Below, in pieces: positions 35,825 to 45,223 of a stretch of 64,000 nucleotides of DNA. This DNA is from Nevskia sp. (GTDB lineage: Bacteria > Pseudomonadota > Gammaproteobacteria > Nevskiales > Nevskiaceae), in assembly GCF_021732705.1 (NCBI RefSeq), contig NZ_JAKFUM010000011.1:62001-126000 (forward strand), written 5' to 3'. A program made the position numbers and the translations under genes. The notes under the pieces are model-generated. The model was not told the DNA's origin. It did not search any database and saw only the letters and a program-made list of their open reading frames with translations. Position 1 is the first letter of the stretch. Each line of letters starts with the position of its first letter.

Positions 35825-37513
35825 TTGTACGCCGCGCACTACAAGCTCCGCGAGCCGCCGTTTTCGATCGCACCCGATCCGGCGTTCCTGTACATGAGCT
35901 CGCGTCATCAGGAGGCGCTCGGTCACCTGCTTTACGGCACCGGCCAGTACGGCGGCTTCGTCCAGCTGACCGGCGAAGTCGGTACCGGCAAGACCACGAT
36001 CGTCCGCACGCTGCTCGCGCAGAAGCTGGAAAACGTGGACATCGCGATGATCCACAACCCGCGCCAGAACGAGATCGAGTTCGTGGCGTCGATCTGCGAC
36101 GAGCTCGGCGTGGACTACCCGGGCCGCGGCGGCGATCTGGCGGCGATGTCGATCAAGGTGCTGGTCGATGCCCTGAACCTGCACTTGCTGGCCAATCACG
36201 CAGCCGGCCGGCGCACGGTGCTGATCATCGACGAAGCCCAGAACCTGCCGCAGCCGGTGCTGGAGCAGGTGCGCCTGCTGACCAACCTCGAGACCGACAA
36301 GGAAAAGCTGCTGCGGATCATGCTGATCGGCCAGCCGGAGCTGGCCGACCTGCTGGCCCGCGCCGACCTGCGCCAGCTCGCCAGCCGTATCACGGCGCGT
36401 TTCCACCTGACGCCGCTGAGCGTGGTCGAGACGCTGCAATACATCATCCATCGCCTGCATGTGGCGGGCGGCCCGGCAGACCTGTTCACCGATGCCGCGA
36501 TGCGTCGCGTGCATCACTACGCCAAGGGCATTCCGCGCCAGATCAACATCATCTGCGACCGCTCGCTGCTCGGCGCCTATGCCAAGGGCCTGCGCTCGGT
36601 GACACCTGCCGTGGTCGATCAGGCGGCGGTCGAAGTGCTTGGCGCGCAGCCGCACCGCTCGGCGTTCAGCAAACTGTTCGGCCGGCTCGGCGCGCGTGGC
36701 GTGCCGCTGCCGTGGGTCGAGGGCGCACTCGCGATTGCCGCGCTGCTGATCGCCGGCGTGCTGCTGAATCAGGCGCTGAACCGCCCGGTTGCAGCACCGG
36801 TCACGGCCGTCGCGCCGCCCGCGGCACCGGTTGCGGCGGCCCCGGCGCCGGTGGCAGCACCGCCGCCGGTCGCGACCCCGATCGCCGCGCAGACGCCGGT
36901 CGGCCTCGGTGCGCTGCGGGCAACCGCGCAGCCGCTGCCGCAGGTGATGTCGAAGCTGATCGGCCTGTGGCGGCCCGGCCTGAACGTGCCGCGCGGCGAA
37001 AACGTCTGTCGCGTGCTGGCGCGCAATGCGCTCGATTGCTACAAGGGCGAAGCGACGCTGAACGAGCTGCGCCAGATCAACCGGCCGGCGATCCTGACCC
37101 TGGCACTCGACGACAGCGCTCGGCAGTTCGTGCTGCTGCGCGCGATCAGCGGCCTGGACGCCGTGATCGAGACCGCGTCCGGCCCGCTGAAGGTCGCCGC
37201 TTCGGAACTCGAAACCGCCTGGACCGGCGAATTCCTGTTGCTGTGGCAGCGGCCGATCGAGGAAGTCGAGGTCAATCCGGCGACGCGCGGCGATGCCATC
37301 GTCTGGCTGCGGCGCATGCTGGCGCAGGCCGAAGGCAAGACGCTGACGGGTGCCATTCCGACGAACTACGGCCCGGAACTGCGGGCCCAGCTGATCCGCT
37401 TCCAGACCGCGCGTGGCCTGAATGCCGATGGTGTCGCCGGCACCCGCACCCTGATCGCACTGACCAATCTCGCCCCGAAACCCGGCCTGCCGTCGCTGGA
37501 CGACGTGCCATGA
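35825..37513 (+). CDS. gspA: GspA/ExeA-type AAA ATPase with peptidoglycan-binding domain
   Basis: GspA (ExeA) works with GspB to open or organise the peptidoglycan for assembly of the type II secretin. The 562-residue chain has an AAA ATPase domain with Walker A GEVGTGKTT (residues 50-58) and Walker B VLIIDEAQ (about 131-138), a single membrane helix (about 299-318), an Ala/Pro-rich linker and a C-terminal peptidoglycan-binding domain (about 470-550, LRAQLIRFQTARGLNADGVAGTRT). The start is TTG at 35825, chosen from the conserved MYAAHYKLREPPFSIAPDP. It is followed after 10 bp by gspB. Confidence 0.93.
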   Translation: MYAAHYKLREPPFSIAPDPAFLYMSSRHQEALGHLLYGTGQYGGFVQLTGEVGTGKTTIVRTLLAQKLENVDIAMIHNPRQNEIEFVASICDELGVDYPGRGGDLAAMSIKVLVDALNLHLLANHAAGRRTVLIIDEAQNLPQPVLEQVRLLTNLETDKEKLLRIMLIGQPELADLLARADLRQLASRITARFHLTPLSVVETLQYIIHRLHVAGGPADLFTDAAMRRVHHYAKGIPRQINIICDRSLLGAYAKGLRSVTPAVVDQAAVEVLGAQPHRSAFSKLFGRLGARGVPLPWVEGALAIAALLIAGVLLNQALNRPVAAPVTAVAPPAAPVAAAPAPVAAPPPVATPIAAQTPVGLGALRATAQPLPQVMSKLIGLWRPGLNVPRGENVCRVLARNALDCYKGEATLNELRQINRPAILTLALDDSARQFVLLRAISGLDAVIETASGPLKVAASELETAWTGEFLLLWQRPIEEVEVNPATRGDAIVWLRRMLAQAEGKTLTGAIPTNYGPELRAQLIRFQTARGLNADGVAGTRTLIALTNLAPKPGLPSLDDVP

Positions 37514-37523
37514 GTGACTGTCC

Positions 37524-38459
37524 ATGAGCTACATCCTGGAAGCGCTGAAACGCGCCGAACGCGAACGCAAGCTCGGCCAGGCCCCGGCAGCGCTGGACGA
37601 GGTGGCCGCGCCGCCACCGGTCACCAAGGCCAAGGCCGGTCCGCGCAATCTGCTGATCGGTCTTGCCGCGATCGTCGTCGCAGCACTCGCCGGCTACGCC
37701 GTGTTCCTGTTCCGCGGGCCACCTCCGGCCGCGCCGGCCGCTGCCCCGGAGCTGCCGGTTGCCGCGGCCCCCGTGCCAGCACCGCCACCGGCGCCGGTCA
37801 CCGTCGTGGCGACGCCGGACGGCAGCGTCGACGCCCGGATCGAGGATGGCGGCGAGATCGCATCGCTCGATGATCTGACCGATCCGGCGGCCGATCCTGC
37901 CGCCGCACAGGCAGCAGCGGAACTGGCCGCTGCCCAGCAGGCGGCCGCCTTGCAGGCGCAGGCTGCGGCCGCTGCAGCCTATTCGCAGGATGCGGCGCAA
38001 GGCGCGGACACGCCGTCGACGCTGCGCACACCGAATCCGGTGGCTGCGGCACCGCGGCCACAGCCGGCCCCCGCTGCGGTACCGCCACCGCCGGGCGCCA
38101 GTTCATCGATCCAGCTCGATGCCAATCCGCTGACGGCCCAGCCGGCGGCCAACACGCCGGAGCCGACCCCGGCACCACCGCCCGTGGCCGCCATTCCCGA
38201 GCCGCAAATCGCACCCGCGCCAGCTGCGGAGTTCCGCCGCCTGAAGGACATGCCCGCCGGATTCCGGTCCGAGTTCCCGCCGCTGTCGGTCGACGTTCAC
38301 GTCTACAACGACAATCCGCAGCGGCGCTTCGTGCTGATCACTGGCAAGCGCTATCGCGAGACCGATGTCATCGCCGAAGGGCCGAGAATCGCGCGGATCG
38401 TGCCCGAAGGCATCGTCTTCGACTGGCGCAACGAACAGGTGCTGTTCCCGGTTCGCTGA
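37524..38459 (+). CDS. gspB: GspB-type general secretion pathway protein
   Basis: GspB (ExeB) is the inner-membrane partner of GspA. The 311-residue protein starts with the typical MSYILEALKRAERERKLG, has one membrane helix (about 46-66), a long Ala/Pro-rich periplasmic linker (about 70-235) and the C-terminal GspB domain (about 245-311, PPLSVDVHVYNDNPQRRFV to EGIVFDWRNEQVLFPVR). No secretin gene is in the window. A type II system would fit the exported subtilase with the GlyGly-CTERM-like tail. Confidence 0.93.
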   Translation: MSYILEALKRAERERKLGQAPAALDEVAAPPPVTKAKAGPRNLLIGLAAIVVAALAGYAVFLFRGPPPAAPAAAPELPVAAAPVPAPPPAPVTVVATPDGSVDARIEDGGEIASLDDLTDPAADPAAAQAAAELAAAQQAAALQAQAAAAAAYSQDAAQGADTPSTLRTPNPVAAAPRPQPAPAAVPPPPGASSSIQLDANPLTAQPAANTPEPTPAPPPVAAIPEPQIAPAPAAEFRRLKDMPAGFRSEFPPLSVDVHVYNDNPQRRFVLITGKRYRETDVIAEGPRIARIVPEGIVFDWRNEQVLFPVR

Positions 38460-38479
38460 ACGCTGGCTTGCGGCACAAA

Positions 38480-38515
38480 AAAAGCCCGCTCGATGTTGCC
38501 ATCGAGCGGGCTTTT
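38480..38515. terminator. Bidirectional intrinsic terminator between gspB and argD
   Basis: A perfect 16-bp stem (38480-38495 with 38500-38515) and four-base loop with A-run on one side and T-run on the other, serving both convergent genes. Confidence 0.92.
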
Positions 38516-38532
38516 CACATCTTGTCGGCCGA

Positions 38533-39753
38533 TCAGGCGGCAGCCGCTTTCGCCGTGCCGACCAGATCCGCCACGCCCGCTTCGAGCCGGCGCAGGCCCT
38601 CGGCGATGTCGGCCTCGCTGATGATCAGGCTCGGCGCCATGCGCAGCACGTCCGGGCCTGCAACCAGTGTCCAGACGCCATGTGCCATCGCCGCGTTGAC
38701 GATGTCCTTGGCGCGACCCTTCCAGGCGTCGCTCATCGGCGCACCGATCAGCAGACCCAGACCACGGCTCGGCGTGAACACGCCGTAACGCCGGCCGATC
38801 GAGTCCAGCCCGTCCCGGAACAGCTGGGCGCGATGCAGCACGCCCGCCAGCAGCGCCGGATCGTTGACCGTGTCGATCACCGCTTCGCCCACGGCGCAGG
38901 CCAGCGGGTTGCCGCCGTAGGTCGAGCCATGCGTGCCGAAGGCCAGCACATCGGCCGCAGCCTTGGTGCACAGCATTGCGCCGATCGGGAAGCCACCGCC
39001 GAGGCCCTTGGCCGAGGTCAGCACGTCCGGCGCCACGCCGTAGTGCTGGTAGGCATACAGATGGCCGCTGCGGCCCATGCCGCTCTGCACTTCGTCGAAG
39101 ATCAGCAGGGCCCGGTGCTGATCGGCCAGACGGCGCGCCGCGGCGATGAATGCCGGCGTGGCCGGCATGATGCCGCCCTCGCCCTGAATCGGCTCCAGCA
39201 CGATGGCGCAGGTGTTTTCGGACACCGCCGCTTCGAGTGCCGCGACATCGTTGAACGGCAGATGGGTGATGCCGGCCGGAATCGGCTCGAAGCCCTGCGT
39301 GTACTTGGCCTGACCACCAACGCTGACCGTGAACAGGGTGCGGCCGTGGAACGCGTTGTAGAACGAGATGATCTGGTTCTTGGTCGGGCTGATTCCGTTG
39401 CCGTAGCGACGCGCCAGCTTGAACGCCGCCTCGTTGGCTTCGGCGCCGGAATTGCAGAAGAACACGCGATCGGCAAACGTCGCATTGACCAGCTTGGTCG
39501 CGAGTTGCAGCGCCGGCTCGTTGGTCATCACGTTCGACAGGTGCCAGAGCTTGCCGGCCTGCTCGGTCAGCGCGTGGACCAGCTTCGGATGGCAATGACC
39601 GAGCAGGGTCACGGCGATGCCGCCGGCGAAGTCGATGTAGTCGCGGCCGGCCTGATCCCACACTCGGCTGCCCTCGCCTCGCACCATGACCATGTCGGCG
39701 GGCTGATAGTTGGGAACCATGACCTCGTTGAAGGTCGAGCGTGTGACGTTCAT
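38533..39753 (-). CDS. argD: Acetylornithine/succinylornithine aminotransferase
   Basis: A 406-residue class III PLP aminotransferase. It shows [18 protein letters not shown], the substrate-binding [32 protein letters not shown] and the PLP lysine in [15 protein letters not shown] (about Lys249). Start and length match ArgD/AstC, which transaminate acetylornithine in arginine synthesis or succinylornithine in catabolism. No other arginine gene is adjacent, so the direction of use is open. AGG lies about seven bases upstream of the ATG. Confidence 0.93.
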   Translation of the reverse strand: MNVTRSTFNEVMVPNYQPADMVMVRGEGSRVWDQAGRDYIDFAGGIAVTLLGHCHPKLVHALTEQAGKLWHLSNVMTNEPALQLATKLVNATFADRVFFCNSGAEANEAAFKLARRYGNGISPTKNQIISFYNAFHGRTLFTVSVGGQAKYTQGFEPIPAGITHLPFNDVAALEAAVSENTCAIVLEPIQGEGGIMPATPAFIAAARRLADQHRALLIFDEVQSGMGRSGHLYAYQHYGVAPDVLTSAKGLGGGFPIGAMLCTKAAADVLAFGTHGSTYGGNPLACAVGEAVIDTVNDPALLAGVLHRAQLFRDGLDSIGRRYGVFTPSRGLGLLIGAPMSDAWKGRAKDIVNAAMAHGVWTLVAGPDVLRMAPSLIISEADIAEGLRRLEAGVADLVGTAKAAAA

Positions 39754-39857
39754 GTCTTACCTGCGGGACTGCCGCAACTGGAATTCGTGGAAAAGCCCAC
39801 AGATTATGGTGACAGTTTGCGTCGCAGTTCGATATGAAAATGGTTCACTGGGCCGAT

Positions 39858-39891
39858 GAAATCGCCGCAATCCCGGGATTGCGGCGATTTC
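39858..39891 (-). terminator. Strong palindromic hairpin after the secreted PHP-type gene
   Basis: A perfect 17+17 palindrome (centre CCCGGG) 26 bp past the stop at 39917, with A/T-rich outer bases (GAAATC/GATTTC). It probably ends the transcript of the 39917-42157 gene. Confidence 0.7.
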
Positions 39892-39916
39892 CGGCTCGCT
39901 CTCTTGCCGCAGCCGC

Positions 39917-42157
39917 TTACTGCGACAGCACGCTCACGTCATCGACCACGAACGAGGTCTGCAAGGTCGAGCCTTCCGTGCCGGTGAAGAACAGGTTCAC
40001 CGTCTGCCCGCGGTAGGCGTTGAGATTGAAGCTGCGCTGCACATAGCTGGCACCCGCATTGAGGTTCGAGTAGGTGCCCAGCGTCGCCAGAACGGTGCCG
40101 GCCGTGTTGCGGACTTGCACCTGCATCGTGTCCCACGCCGTGGTGGTGGTGGTTTCCGCGGTGTCGATGCGCAGCCAGAAGCTGAACGTGACATTGGTCG
40201 CCGCCGCGGGAATCGCGACGCTGCGGCTGACGGTCTCGGTCGACGACACCGCGTTGCCCAGGAGCCAGGCCTTCCAGCTGCCGGTGCGCGCCGGGCGCGC
40301 CGTCGAATTGGTGATGACGCCGGTCGAGGCCGTCCAGCCGGTGGCGCCGCTTTCGAAGTCGCCGTTGGTCAGCAGCTCGGTCGGCGCGGCGCCGGCGGTC
40401 TGATTGACCCACACCGGCGCGGTCCACAGGATCGTGCCGTTGTTCTGGGTGATGCGCGCGTAGAAGAAATGCGCGCCGACGGTCGGCGTCAGCGTCGTGG
40501 TCGCGGTCGTCGACAACTGGGTGACCGTGCCGTTGCGGCCCGGCACGCCGCGGAAGACCTGGATCTGCGAAGCACTGCGGCCGGGGCCCGGCGCGTAGTT
40601 GACTGTCAGCGTCAGCGGGCCGGAGTTGCTGAAGGTTTCGCCCATCAGACGACCATTGGCGGTCAGGGCGATCTGCGAGGTCCGATCGGTCGACGCGTAG
40701 ACGCGACGGGCGCGCAGGGCGGCAACGAAGCTGGCCTGGGTCAACGCCGTGCCGTTCGGCAGCAGCACGCCGGTGCGATTGGTGTAGCTCGCGCTCCAGT
40801 TCGCGCAGTGGTTGTCCTGATTGGTGCTGAAGGCCACGTGGTAACCACGCTCCAGCAGCGTGTTGCAGGCGCTTTCATAGCTCGAACGGCCGGTTTCGGT
40901 CTCGCTGGTGTTGGTCGAGAACGCCGAACTGTTCAGCACTTCGCACAGCACCATCGCGTTGTCGCCATCCGCCGTGTAGGCCAGCGGAGTGCCACCGATC
41001 TGGAACTGCCCGGTGGTCGCCGGATGGTTGAACTGGCCGATCCAGCCACGGCTGCGCATCAGGGTGTACAGCGCCTGATAGTTGCCCTGCTCGGTGAAGG
41101 TGTTGCCGATCAGCTGACCGCTGGAGTTCGATTCCCAGGCCAGCAGCTCGTTGGAATTGAAGATGTTGAGGTGACCGCCGTTGTTGATCACGCCCCATTC
41201 CATGCCGTAGACGCCGAGGAAGCCCGGGTTGGCGCTGTTGAACGAGGTCGCGGCCGACAGGCCGGACTGATAACGGTTGATCGCCGTCGTCGGGTTGGCG
41301 GAGGCATTGGTGCCGGTCGAGCCGTCGGCATAGTGGTTGTGCTCGGTCACCGCGAGGATGTTGGTGTTGCGCCCGCGCGAATAGGTGAAGGCGTCGGCCG
41401 GGCCGAAAGCACCGGCCTGCGGCGCCTGCGAACTGGTGCAGTTGGTCAGGGCACCGCCGCCGTCGCTGTGGTTCGCCTGGCTGTGCAGGTTGGCCAGATA
41501 GACCGTGTACGGAAGGCCGCCGGGCGCCGGCGCGGACGCCTGCGTGGTCGCACCGTTCGCCGCCGCCTTGGCGCTTTCGGCCTTGGTCGGCTCGGCCGAC
41601 GCGAGCACCGGGCGCTCGTTGTCGGCGAACGCCATCGCCGGCATCGGCGTGATCGGGGCTGGCGGGACATTGCCGACTTCGATCGACCATTCCTGTTGCT
41701 GCGCATCACCGGCCGCCAGCGCATCGTCGATGCGCTTGTCGCCGAAGCCGAGCGCGGTCAGCCCGAGCTTGCCGGTGTCGAGCGCCGTCGAGGTCAGGCG
41801 GAAGCGGTAATGGCCGTCGGGCAGCAGACCGTTGCGCGGGTCGCGCTCGTACCAGCTGACGACTTCATCGGAACGGCCGCCGGTGAGGCGGGTATCGCCA
41901 CGCCAGCTGCGAATGACCCGATCGCGGCTGCCGAGCAGTTCAAGACGCCAGACCGCGACGGTACGATCGACCGCGCCGGGGAATCTGAACTGCAACTCGA
42001 TGTCGCGGCGACCGTTGGCATCGGCGCGATACGGCGCTGCCAGCATCGCATCGAACTCGAAATGGTCGACGAGGTTTTCGGCAGACACCGGAACCGCCAT
42101 CGCGGCAGCGCCGGTCAGGATCCAGCCGGTCATCGCCCTGAGCACAGGCTTCATCAT
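39917..42157 (-). CDS. Secreted PHP/CehA-McbA-like metallohydrolase domain protein
   Basis: A 746-residue exported protein. The signal peptide (residues 1-26, ending PVSA) is followed by a region of unknown fold (about 30-190). A PHP/CehA-type metal domain (about 215-480) has [41 protein letters not shown] and [12 protein letters not shown] as likely metal ligands. A carbohydrate-binding-like beta module (about 600-746, [14 protein letters not shown]) ends the chain. Metal-dependent phosphoesterase activity is the family expectation; substrate unknown. The C-terminal module suggests binding to a surface or polymer. It is monocistronic, with a terminator at 39858. Confidence 0.85.
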   Translation of the reverse strand: MMKPVLRAMTGWILTGAAAMAVPVSAENLVDHFEFDAMLAAPYRADANGRRDIELQFRFPGAVDRTVAVWRLELLGSRDRVIRSWRGDTRLTGGRSDEVVSWYERDPRNGLLPDGHYRFRLTSTALDTGKLGLTALGFGDKRIDDALAAGDAQQQEWSIEVGNVPPAPITPMPAMAFADNERPVLASAEPTKAESAKAAANGATTQASAPAPGGLPYTVYLANLHSQANHSDGGGALTNCTSSQAPQAGAFGPADAFTYSRGRNTNILAVTEHNHYADGSTGTNASANPTTAINRYQSGLSAATSFNSANPGFLGVYGMEWGVINNGGHLNIFNSNELLAWESNSSGQLIGNTFTEQGNYQALYTLMRSRGWIGQFNHPATTGQFQIGGTPLAYTADGDNAMVLCEVLNSSAFSTNTSETETGRSSYESACNTLLERGYHVAFSTNQDNHCANWSASYTNRTGVLLPNGTALTQASFVAALRARRVYASTDRTSQIALTANGRLMGETFSNSGPLTLTVNYAPGPGRSASQIQVFRGVPGRNGTVTQLSTTATTTLTPTVGAHFFYARITQNNGTILWTAPVWVNQTAGAAPTELLTNGDFESGATGWTASTGVITNSTARPARTGSWKAWLLGNAVSSTETVSRSVAIPAAATNVTFSFWLRIDTAETTTTTAWDTMQVQVRNTAGTVLATLGTYSNLNAGASYVQRSFNLNAYRGQTVNLFFTGTEGSTLQTSFVVDDVSVLSQ

Positions 42158-42353
42158 GCTTCTCCGTATTCGTGTAGTGGGTATAAAACGCCGCCACTAC
42201 ACGCGAAGAAGCTTGCACGGTCATTGCATCAGGTCAGTTACTGCGTTCGGGCTTGATCGAGGTTCAGATCAAGCGCGCAGACGGCGGCCGTGTGCCCGGA
42301 ATCCAGCGTTTTCACGCGACAACCGGACCAGGCAACCCGGCGCCGAACGCCGG

Positions 42354-42749
42354 TCAGCCGCGGTCGCGCACCCGCACGCGCATCACGGCGCGACGACGGG
42401 CCATGACGGGGCGTGGCGCACGCGCCGCCGCCGGCACCCGTTCCTTGATCAGTTGCAGCACACTGCGGGCCACCTGATCGGCCATGGTCGGGGTCGATAC
42501 CGATGCAACCCGGAGCATTCGCTCGGCGCCGACATCGGTCAGCGTCCAGGCATCGTCCGCCAGCGCAACCAGACTTTCGGCGGTGGTCAGCAGTTCCAGC
42601 GACAGGTACAAATCCGTGTGTCGCAAGCCGGTCATGCGCCACTGCGACCGGAGGCTGTCGAGCGGCACGGGCTTGCCGGCTTCCGCGTGCAGCGCATGAA
42701 GCACGTCATAGAGCGCGTATTCGAAGATGCTGTCGTCAAGTTTGAGCAT
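42354..42749 (-). CDS. Unknown small protein, winged-helix-like (131 aa)
   Basis: An open frame of 131 codons from the ATG at 42749 (an alternative ATG at 42809 adds 20 residues). Residues about 5-75 are helical with a winged-helix look (FEYALYDVLHALHAEAG, then LRHTDLYLSLELLTTAESLVALADD). The C-terminus is very Arg-rich (RAPRPVMARRRAVMRVRVRDRG), which may aid nucleic acid binding. I do not recognise a family. An Anr/FNR-like palindrome lies 82 bp upstream, so anaerobic or redox control is possible. Confidence 0.6.
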   Translation of the reverse strand: MLKLDDSIFEYALYDVLHALHAEAGKPVPLDSLRSQWRMTGLRHTDLYLSLELLTTAESLVALADDAWTLTDVGAERMLRVASVSTPTMADQVARSVLQLIKERVPAAARAPRPVMARRRAVMRVRVRDRG

Positions 42750-42830
42750 GGCGGGGCGTCCTGAAGCGTGAGAAGGGTTTTGGTTTTCTGTGTGCGTCCT
42801 ATCGGCCATACGACCGTGTTCTGAAGCGGC

Positions 42831-42844
42831 TTGACTTGAGTCAA
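42831..42844. promoter_or_regulatory. Anr/FNR-family box candidate TTGACTTGAGTCAA
   Basis: A perfect 5-4-5 palindrome fitting the Crp/Fnr-family pattern TTGAY-N4-RTCAA. It is 82 bp upstream of the small unknown gene (minus strand) and 215 bp before the SDR gene. Confidence 0.5.
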
Positions 42845-42982
42845 GGCGGGAGCGGTATCGATCAACCGATCAGCGGTCATTTTGCACGCGGTAATCTCGA
42901 TTTTCGAACTGACAGAAGATTCAACAAATGTACGGTTCGAAACACTGAGTCCACGGCGCTTTCAGCACCGTTATTTTGTTAT

Positions 42983-43002
42983 TCCGTCATTGAATTGACG
43001 GA
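42983..43002. promoter_or_regulatory. Palindromic operator candidate upstream of the SDR gene
   Basis: TCCGTCA and TGACGGA form a perfect seven-base inverted pair with six bases between, 57 bp before the SDR ATG. The pattern suits a dimeric regulator; which one is unknown. Confidence 0.5.
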
Positions 43003-43059
43003 GTCCAAAAAAGTTACACTTGTTTACCCGATACCTCCCACAACCCCGAGGAAAGCACG

Positions 43060-43842
43060 ATGATTCTTGATGGTTCCGTCACTGCCGTGGTCACCGGCGG
43101 TGCATCCGGTCTGGGCGAGGCCACGGCCCGCCGCCTGGCCGCCCACGGCGTTCGCGTGGCCCTGTTCGACATGAACGAGGCCCGCGGCGAAGCGCTGGCC
43201 GCCGAACTGGGCGGCGTGTTCTGCAAGGTCAACGTGACGTCGGACGCCGATGTCGACGCCGGCTTCGCCAAGTCGCGCGCCGCGCTCGGTCAGGAACGCA
43301 TCCTGGTCAATTGCGCCGGCATCGCCACCGCTGCGAAGACCGCCGGCTTCGACAAGAAGACCGGCGAAATCAAGCATTTCGCGCTCGATCAGTGGGAAAA
43401 GACCATCCAGATCAACCTGATCGGCACGTTCCGCTGCATCGCCAAGTCGGCCGCCGGCATGATCACCGCGGCGCCGCTGGAGCACGGCGAGCGCGGCGTG
43501 ATCATCAACACGGCGTCGGTCGCCGCACAGGACGGCCAGATCGGCCAGTCGGCGTACTCGGCATCGAAGGCCGGCGTCGTCGGCATGACTCTGCCGATTG
43601 CCCGCGATCTGATGAACGACGGCATCCGCATCAACACCATCCTGCCGGGCATCTTCATGACGCCGATGATGGCGGGCATGCCGCAGAACGTGCAGGACGG
43701 CCTCGCCGCCTCGGTGCCGTTTCCGAAGCGCCTCGGCAATCCGGCCGAATACGCCAGTCTGGTTGTCGAGATGTGCTCGAACGGCTACTTCAACGGCGAA
43801 TGCGTGCGCCTCGATGGTGCCATCCGCATGGCGCCGCGCTGA
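43060..43842 (+). CDS. SDR-family 3-hydroxyacyl-CoA dehydrogenase type 2-like protein
   Basis: A 260-residue classical short-chain dehydrogenase. It has the cofactor motif TGGASGLGEA, NCAG (ILVNCAGIA), the catalytic Ser in INTASVAAQDGQIG, and Tyr-x-x-x-Lys in SAYSASKAG. The long insertion about residues 92-110 (FDKKTGEIKHFALDQWEK) and INTILPGIFMTPMM resemble human HSD17B10-like 3-hydroxyacyl-CoA dehydrogenases. NAD-linked oxidation of a 3-hydroxyacyl-CoA would fit the neighbouring acyl-CoA genes. The ribosome binding site is CGAGGA, about 8 bases upstream. Confidence 0.9.
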   Translation: MILDGSVTAVVTGGASGLGEATARRLAAHGVRVALFDMNEARGEALAAELGGVFCKVNVTSDADVDAGFAKSRAALGQERILVNCAGIATAAKTAGFDKKTGEIKHFALDQWEKTIQINLIGTFRCIAKSAAGMITAAPLEHGERGVIINTASVAAQDGQIGQSAYSASKAGVVGMTLPIARDLMNDGIRINTILPGIFMTPMMAGMPQNVQDGLAASVPFPKRLGNPAEYASLVVEMCSNGYFNGECVRLDGAIRMAPR

Positions 43843-43866
43843 GCGACGCCCGGCAGCACGCATGAA

Positions 43867-43900
43867 AAAGCCCGCGACCGAGCCTTCGGTCGCGGGCTTT
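43867..43900. terminator. Bidirectional terminator between the SDR gene and the 350-aa protein
   Basis: A 14-bp perfect stem (43867-43880 with 43887-43900), six-base loop, with A-run before and T-rich bases after; it serves two convergent transcripts. Confidence 0.88.
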
Positions 43901-43920
43901 CTGTTTCGTCAGCCGCGAGA

Positions 43921-44973
43921 TCAGCGGTCGTTCAGCAGGGGCATCAGCAGCGCCGGGTCCGGCAGGGTCAGACCGATCTGCTGCGCGACGGCGTCGAGCT
44001 TGGTGCGGGCATCCGCTTCCAGCTGCGTCAGCAGCAGGATCACCGGCCGGATGTCCGGCAGCCGGAACACGGCACGGATGATGTCGCCGAAGATTGCGTC
44101 GTCCTGAATCACCGGCAGGTTGATCACGCGCTTCTGAAGCCTTGGCTCCATTCGCGCCACGATCGGCAGCAGCACGTCCCAGCGGCCGATCGCCTGCGTG
44201 TTCTTGACGATGTTGTTCAGAGCCGCTTCCGGCAGTTCGCCGGTGATCGCTGCCAGCTTCTGCTGGAGCGCGGCATCGACGCCGGAAATCAGCGCCAGCG
44301 CTTCGGCCCAGAGGTCCGACGAACCGGTTGCCGCGTGACCGACCACCGCCTGCAGGCGCTCCGGCGCGATGCGGGCGACGATGTCGCCGAGCCGCTCGGT
44401 GCTTTCGGCGAAGAACGCGATGTGCAGCAGCTTGGCGTCATCGGTGATCGCATCGACCACCGGCCGGATCGCGTCGAGCGCGATCAGGTCGATGAAGCGG
44501 CCCATCGTCACGTATTCGCCGCGCTGTGCCAGTTCGCGGGCAATTGCGACGATCAGATGCTTCGGAAAGCCCGCGATCAACTCCTGGGCCGAGCGCGGGT
44601 CGAGTTCGATGCAGGCATCGACGAGGAACGGCAGCTTCAGCTTCTCGGCGATCTCGATCGCCCGCGCCGCCGGCACCAGCCCGCAGACGCGCGCGCAGAT
44701 CAAGGGTCCGATCACCTTCTCGATGATCAGCACGAGGATCGGGATCGGCAGCAGACGGCTGGCCGTCGCCATGTTCTGGAAGCGCTTGCGATCGGCATCG
44801 AACATCGCCGCGGTCGCCCGCTCGCGCAGCGCCCGGATCAGCGGCGCGTCGAGCTTGCCGAGCCAGGCCAAGGACGCGTCCTCGACCCGGCACAGCCGCG
44901 CCAGCTTGATGATTTCCGCCCGCTGCGCCAGCGACAGCGCGGTCAGTGCCGCCTGGGTGGTGGACTTCGCCAT
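43921..44973 (-). CDS. Unknown helical-repeat protein downstream of the RND gene (350 aa)
   Basis: A 350-residue, mainly alpha-helical protein without signal peptide. Near residues 75-105 is a hydrophobic segment (LLPIPILVLIIEKVIGPLICA), then repeated helical pairs that look like HEAT or MgtE-N-type repeats (for example AQELIAGFPKHLIVAIARELAQRG and RLGDIVARIAPERLQAVVGHA). I do not recognise a named family. It is the last gene of the minus-strand DUF1302-DUF1329-YCF48-RND run, 4 bp after the small gene at 44978, so it is probably co-transcribed. A role in organising the transporter or linking it to the cytoplasm is conceivable only. Confidence 0.72.
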   Translation of the reverse strand: MAKSTTQAALTALSLAQRAEIIKLARLCRVEDASLAWLGKLDAPLIRALRERATAAMFDADRKRFQNMATASRLLPIPILVLIIEKVIGPLICARVCGLVPAARAIEIAEKLKLPFLVDACIELDPRSAQELIAGFPKHLIVAIARELAQRGEYVTMGRFIDLIALDAIRPVVDAITDDAKLLHIAFFAESTERLGDIVARIAPERLQAVVGHAATGSSDLWAEALALISGVDAALQQKLAAITGELPEAALNNIVKNTQAIGRWDVLLPIVARMEPRLQKRVINLPVIQDDAIFGDIIRAVFRLPDIRPVILLLTQLEADARTKLDAVAQQIGLTLPDPALLMPLLNDR

Positions 44974-44977
44974 CGGC

Positions 44978-45211
44978 CTACAGATCCAGGATCTTGCGCA
45001 CGGCGCCGCGCAGCAGCAACGGCACGTGGCTCAGCGATTCGGTCAGCGCCGCATCGACCTGCGCCTTCTGCGTGCGCTTGGCCTCGCTCAGCAGGCGCGC
45101 CAGCTTGCCGAGTTCGGCCGCATCCAGTGCATCGAGCCCGGCTGGCGGCTGCCGTTCAAGCGCAGCCTCCAGTTCGCCGAGCGCTGCCGATCGGGTGTCT
45201 GATCGATCCAT
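44978..45211 (-). CDS. Unknown small helical protein (77 aa) in the RND operon
   Basis: A 77-residue, Leu/Ala-rich helical protein (ELEAALERQPPAGLDALDA, then KLARLLSEAKRTQKAQVDAAL) without membrane segment. The ATG is 12 bp after the RND stop and its stop is 4 bp before the next gene, so position and spacing support a real gene. No family recognised. Confidence 0.65.
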   Translation of the reverse strand: MDRSDTRSAALGELEAALERQPPAGLDALDAAELGKLARLLSEAKRTQKAQVDAALTESLSHVPLLLRGAVRKILDL

Positions 45212-45223
45212 GACGATGAAGGA

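Larger units (their letters stand above)
42750..43059. promoter_or_regulatory. Divergent control region between the unknown small gene and the SDR gene
   Basis: 310 bp of AT-richer DNA with no gene. It contains a perfect TTGAC-TTGA-GTCAA palindrome and a TCCGTCA-N6-TGACGGA palindrome (listed separately). The divergent orientation of the flanking genes means both promoters must lie here. Confidence 0.7.

Noticed and set aside
42238-42642. 134-codon open frame overlapping the 131-aa unknown gene
   Set aside because: Arg/Gly-rich shadow of the frame at 42354-42749, no start signals.
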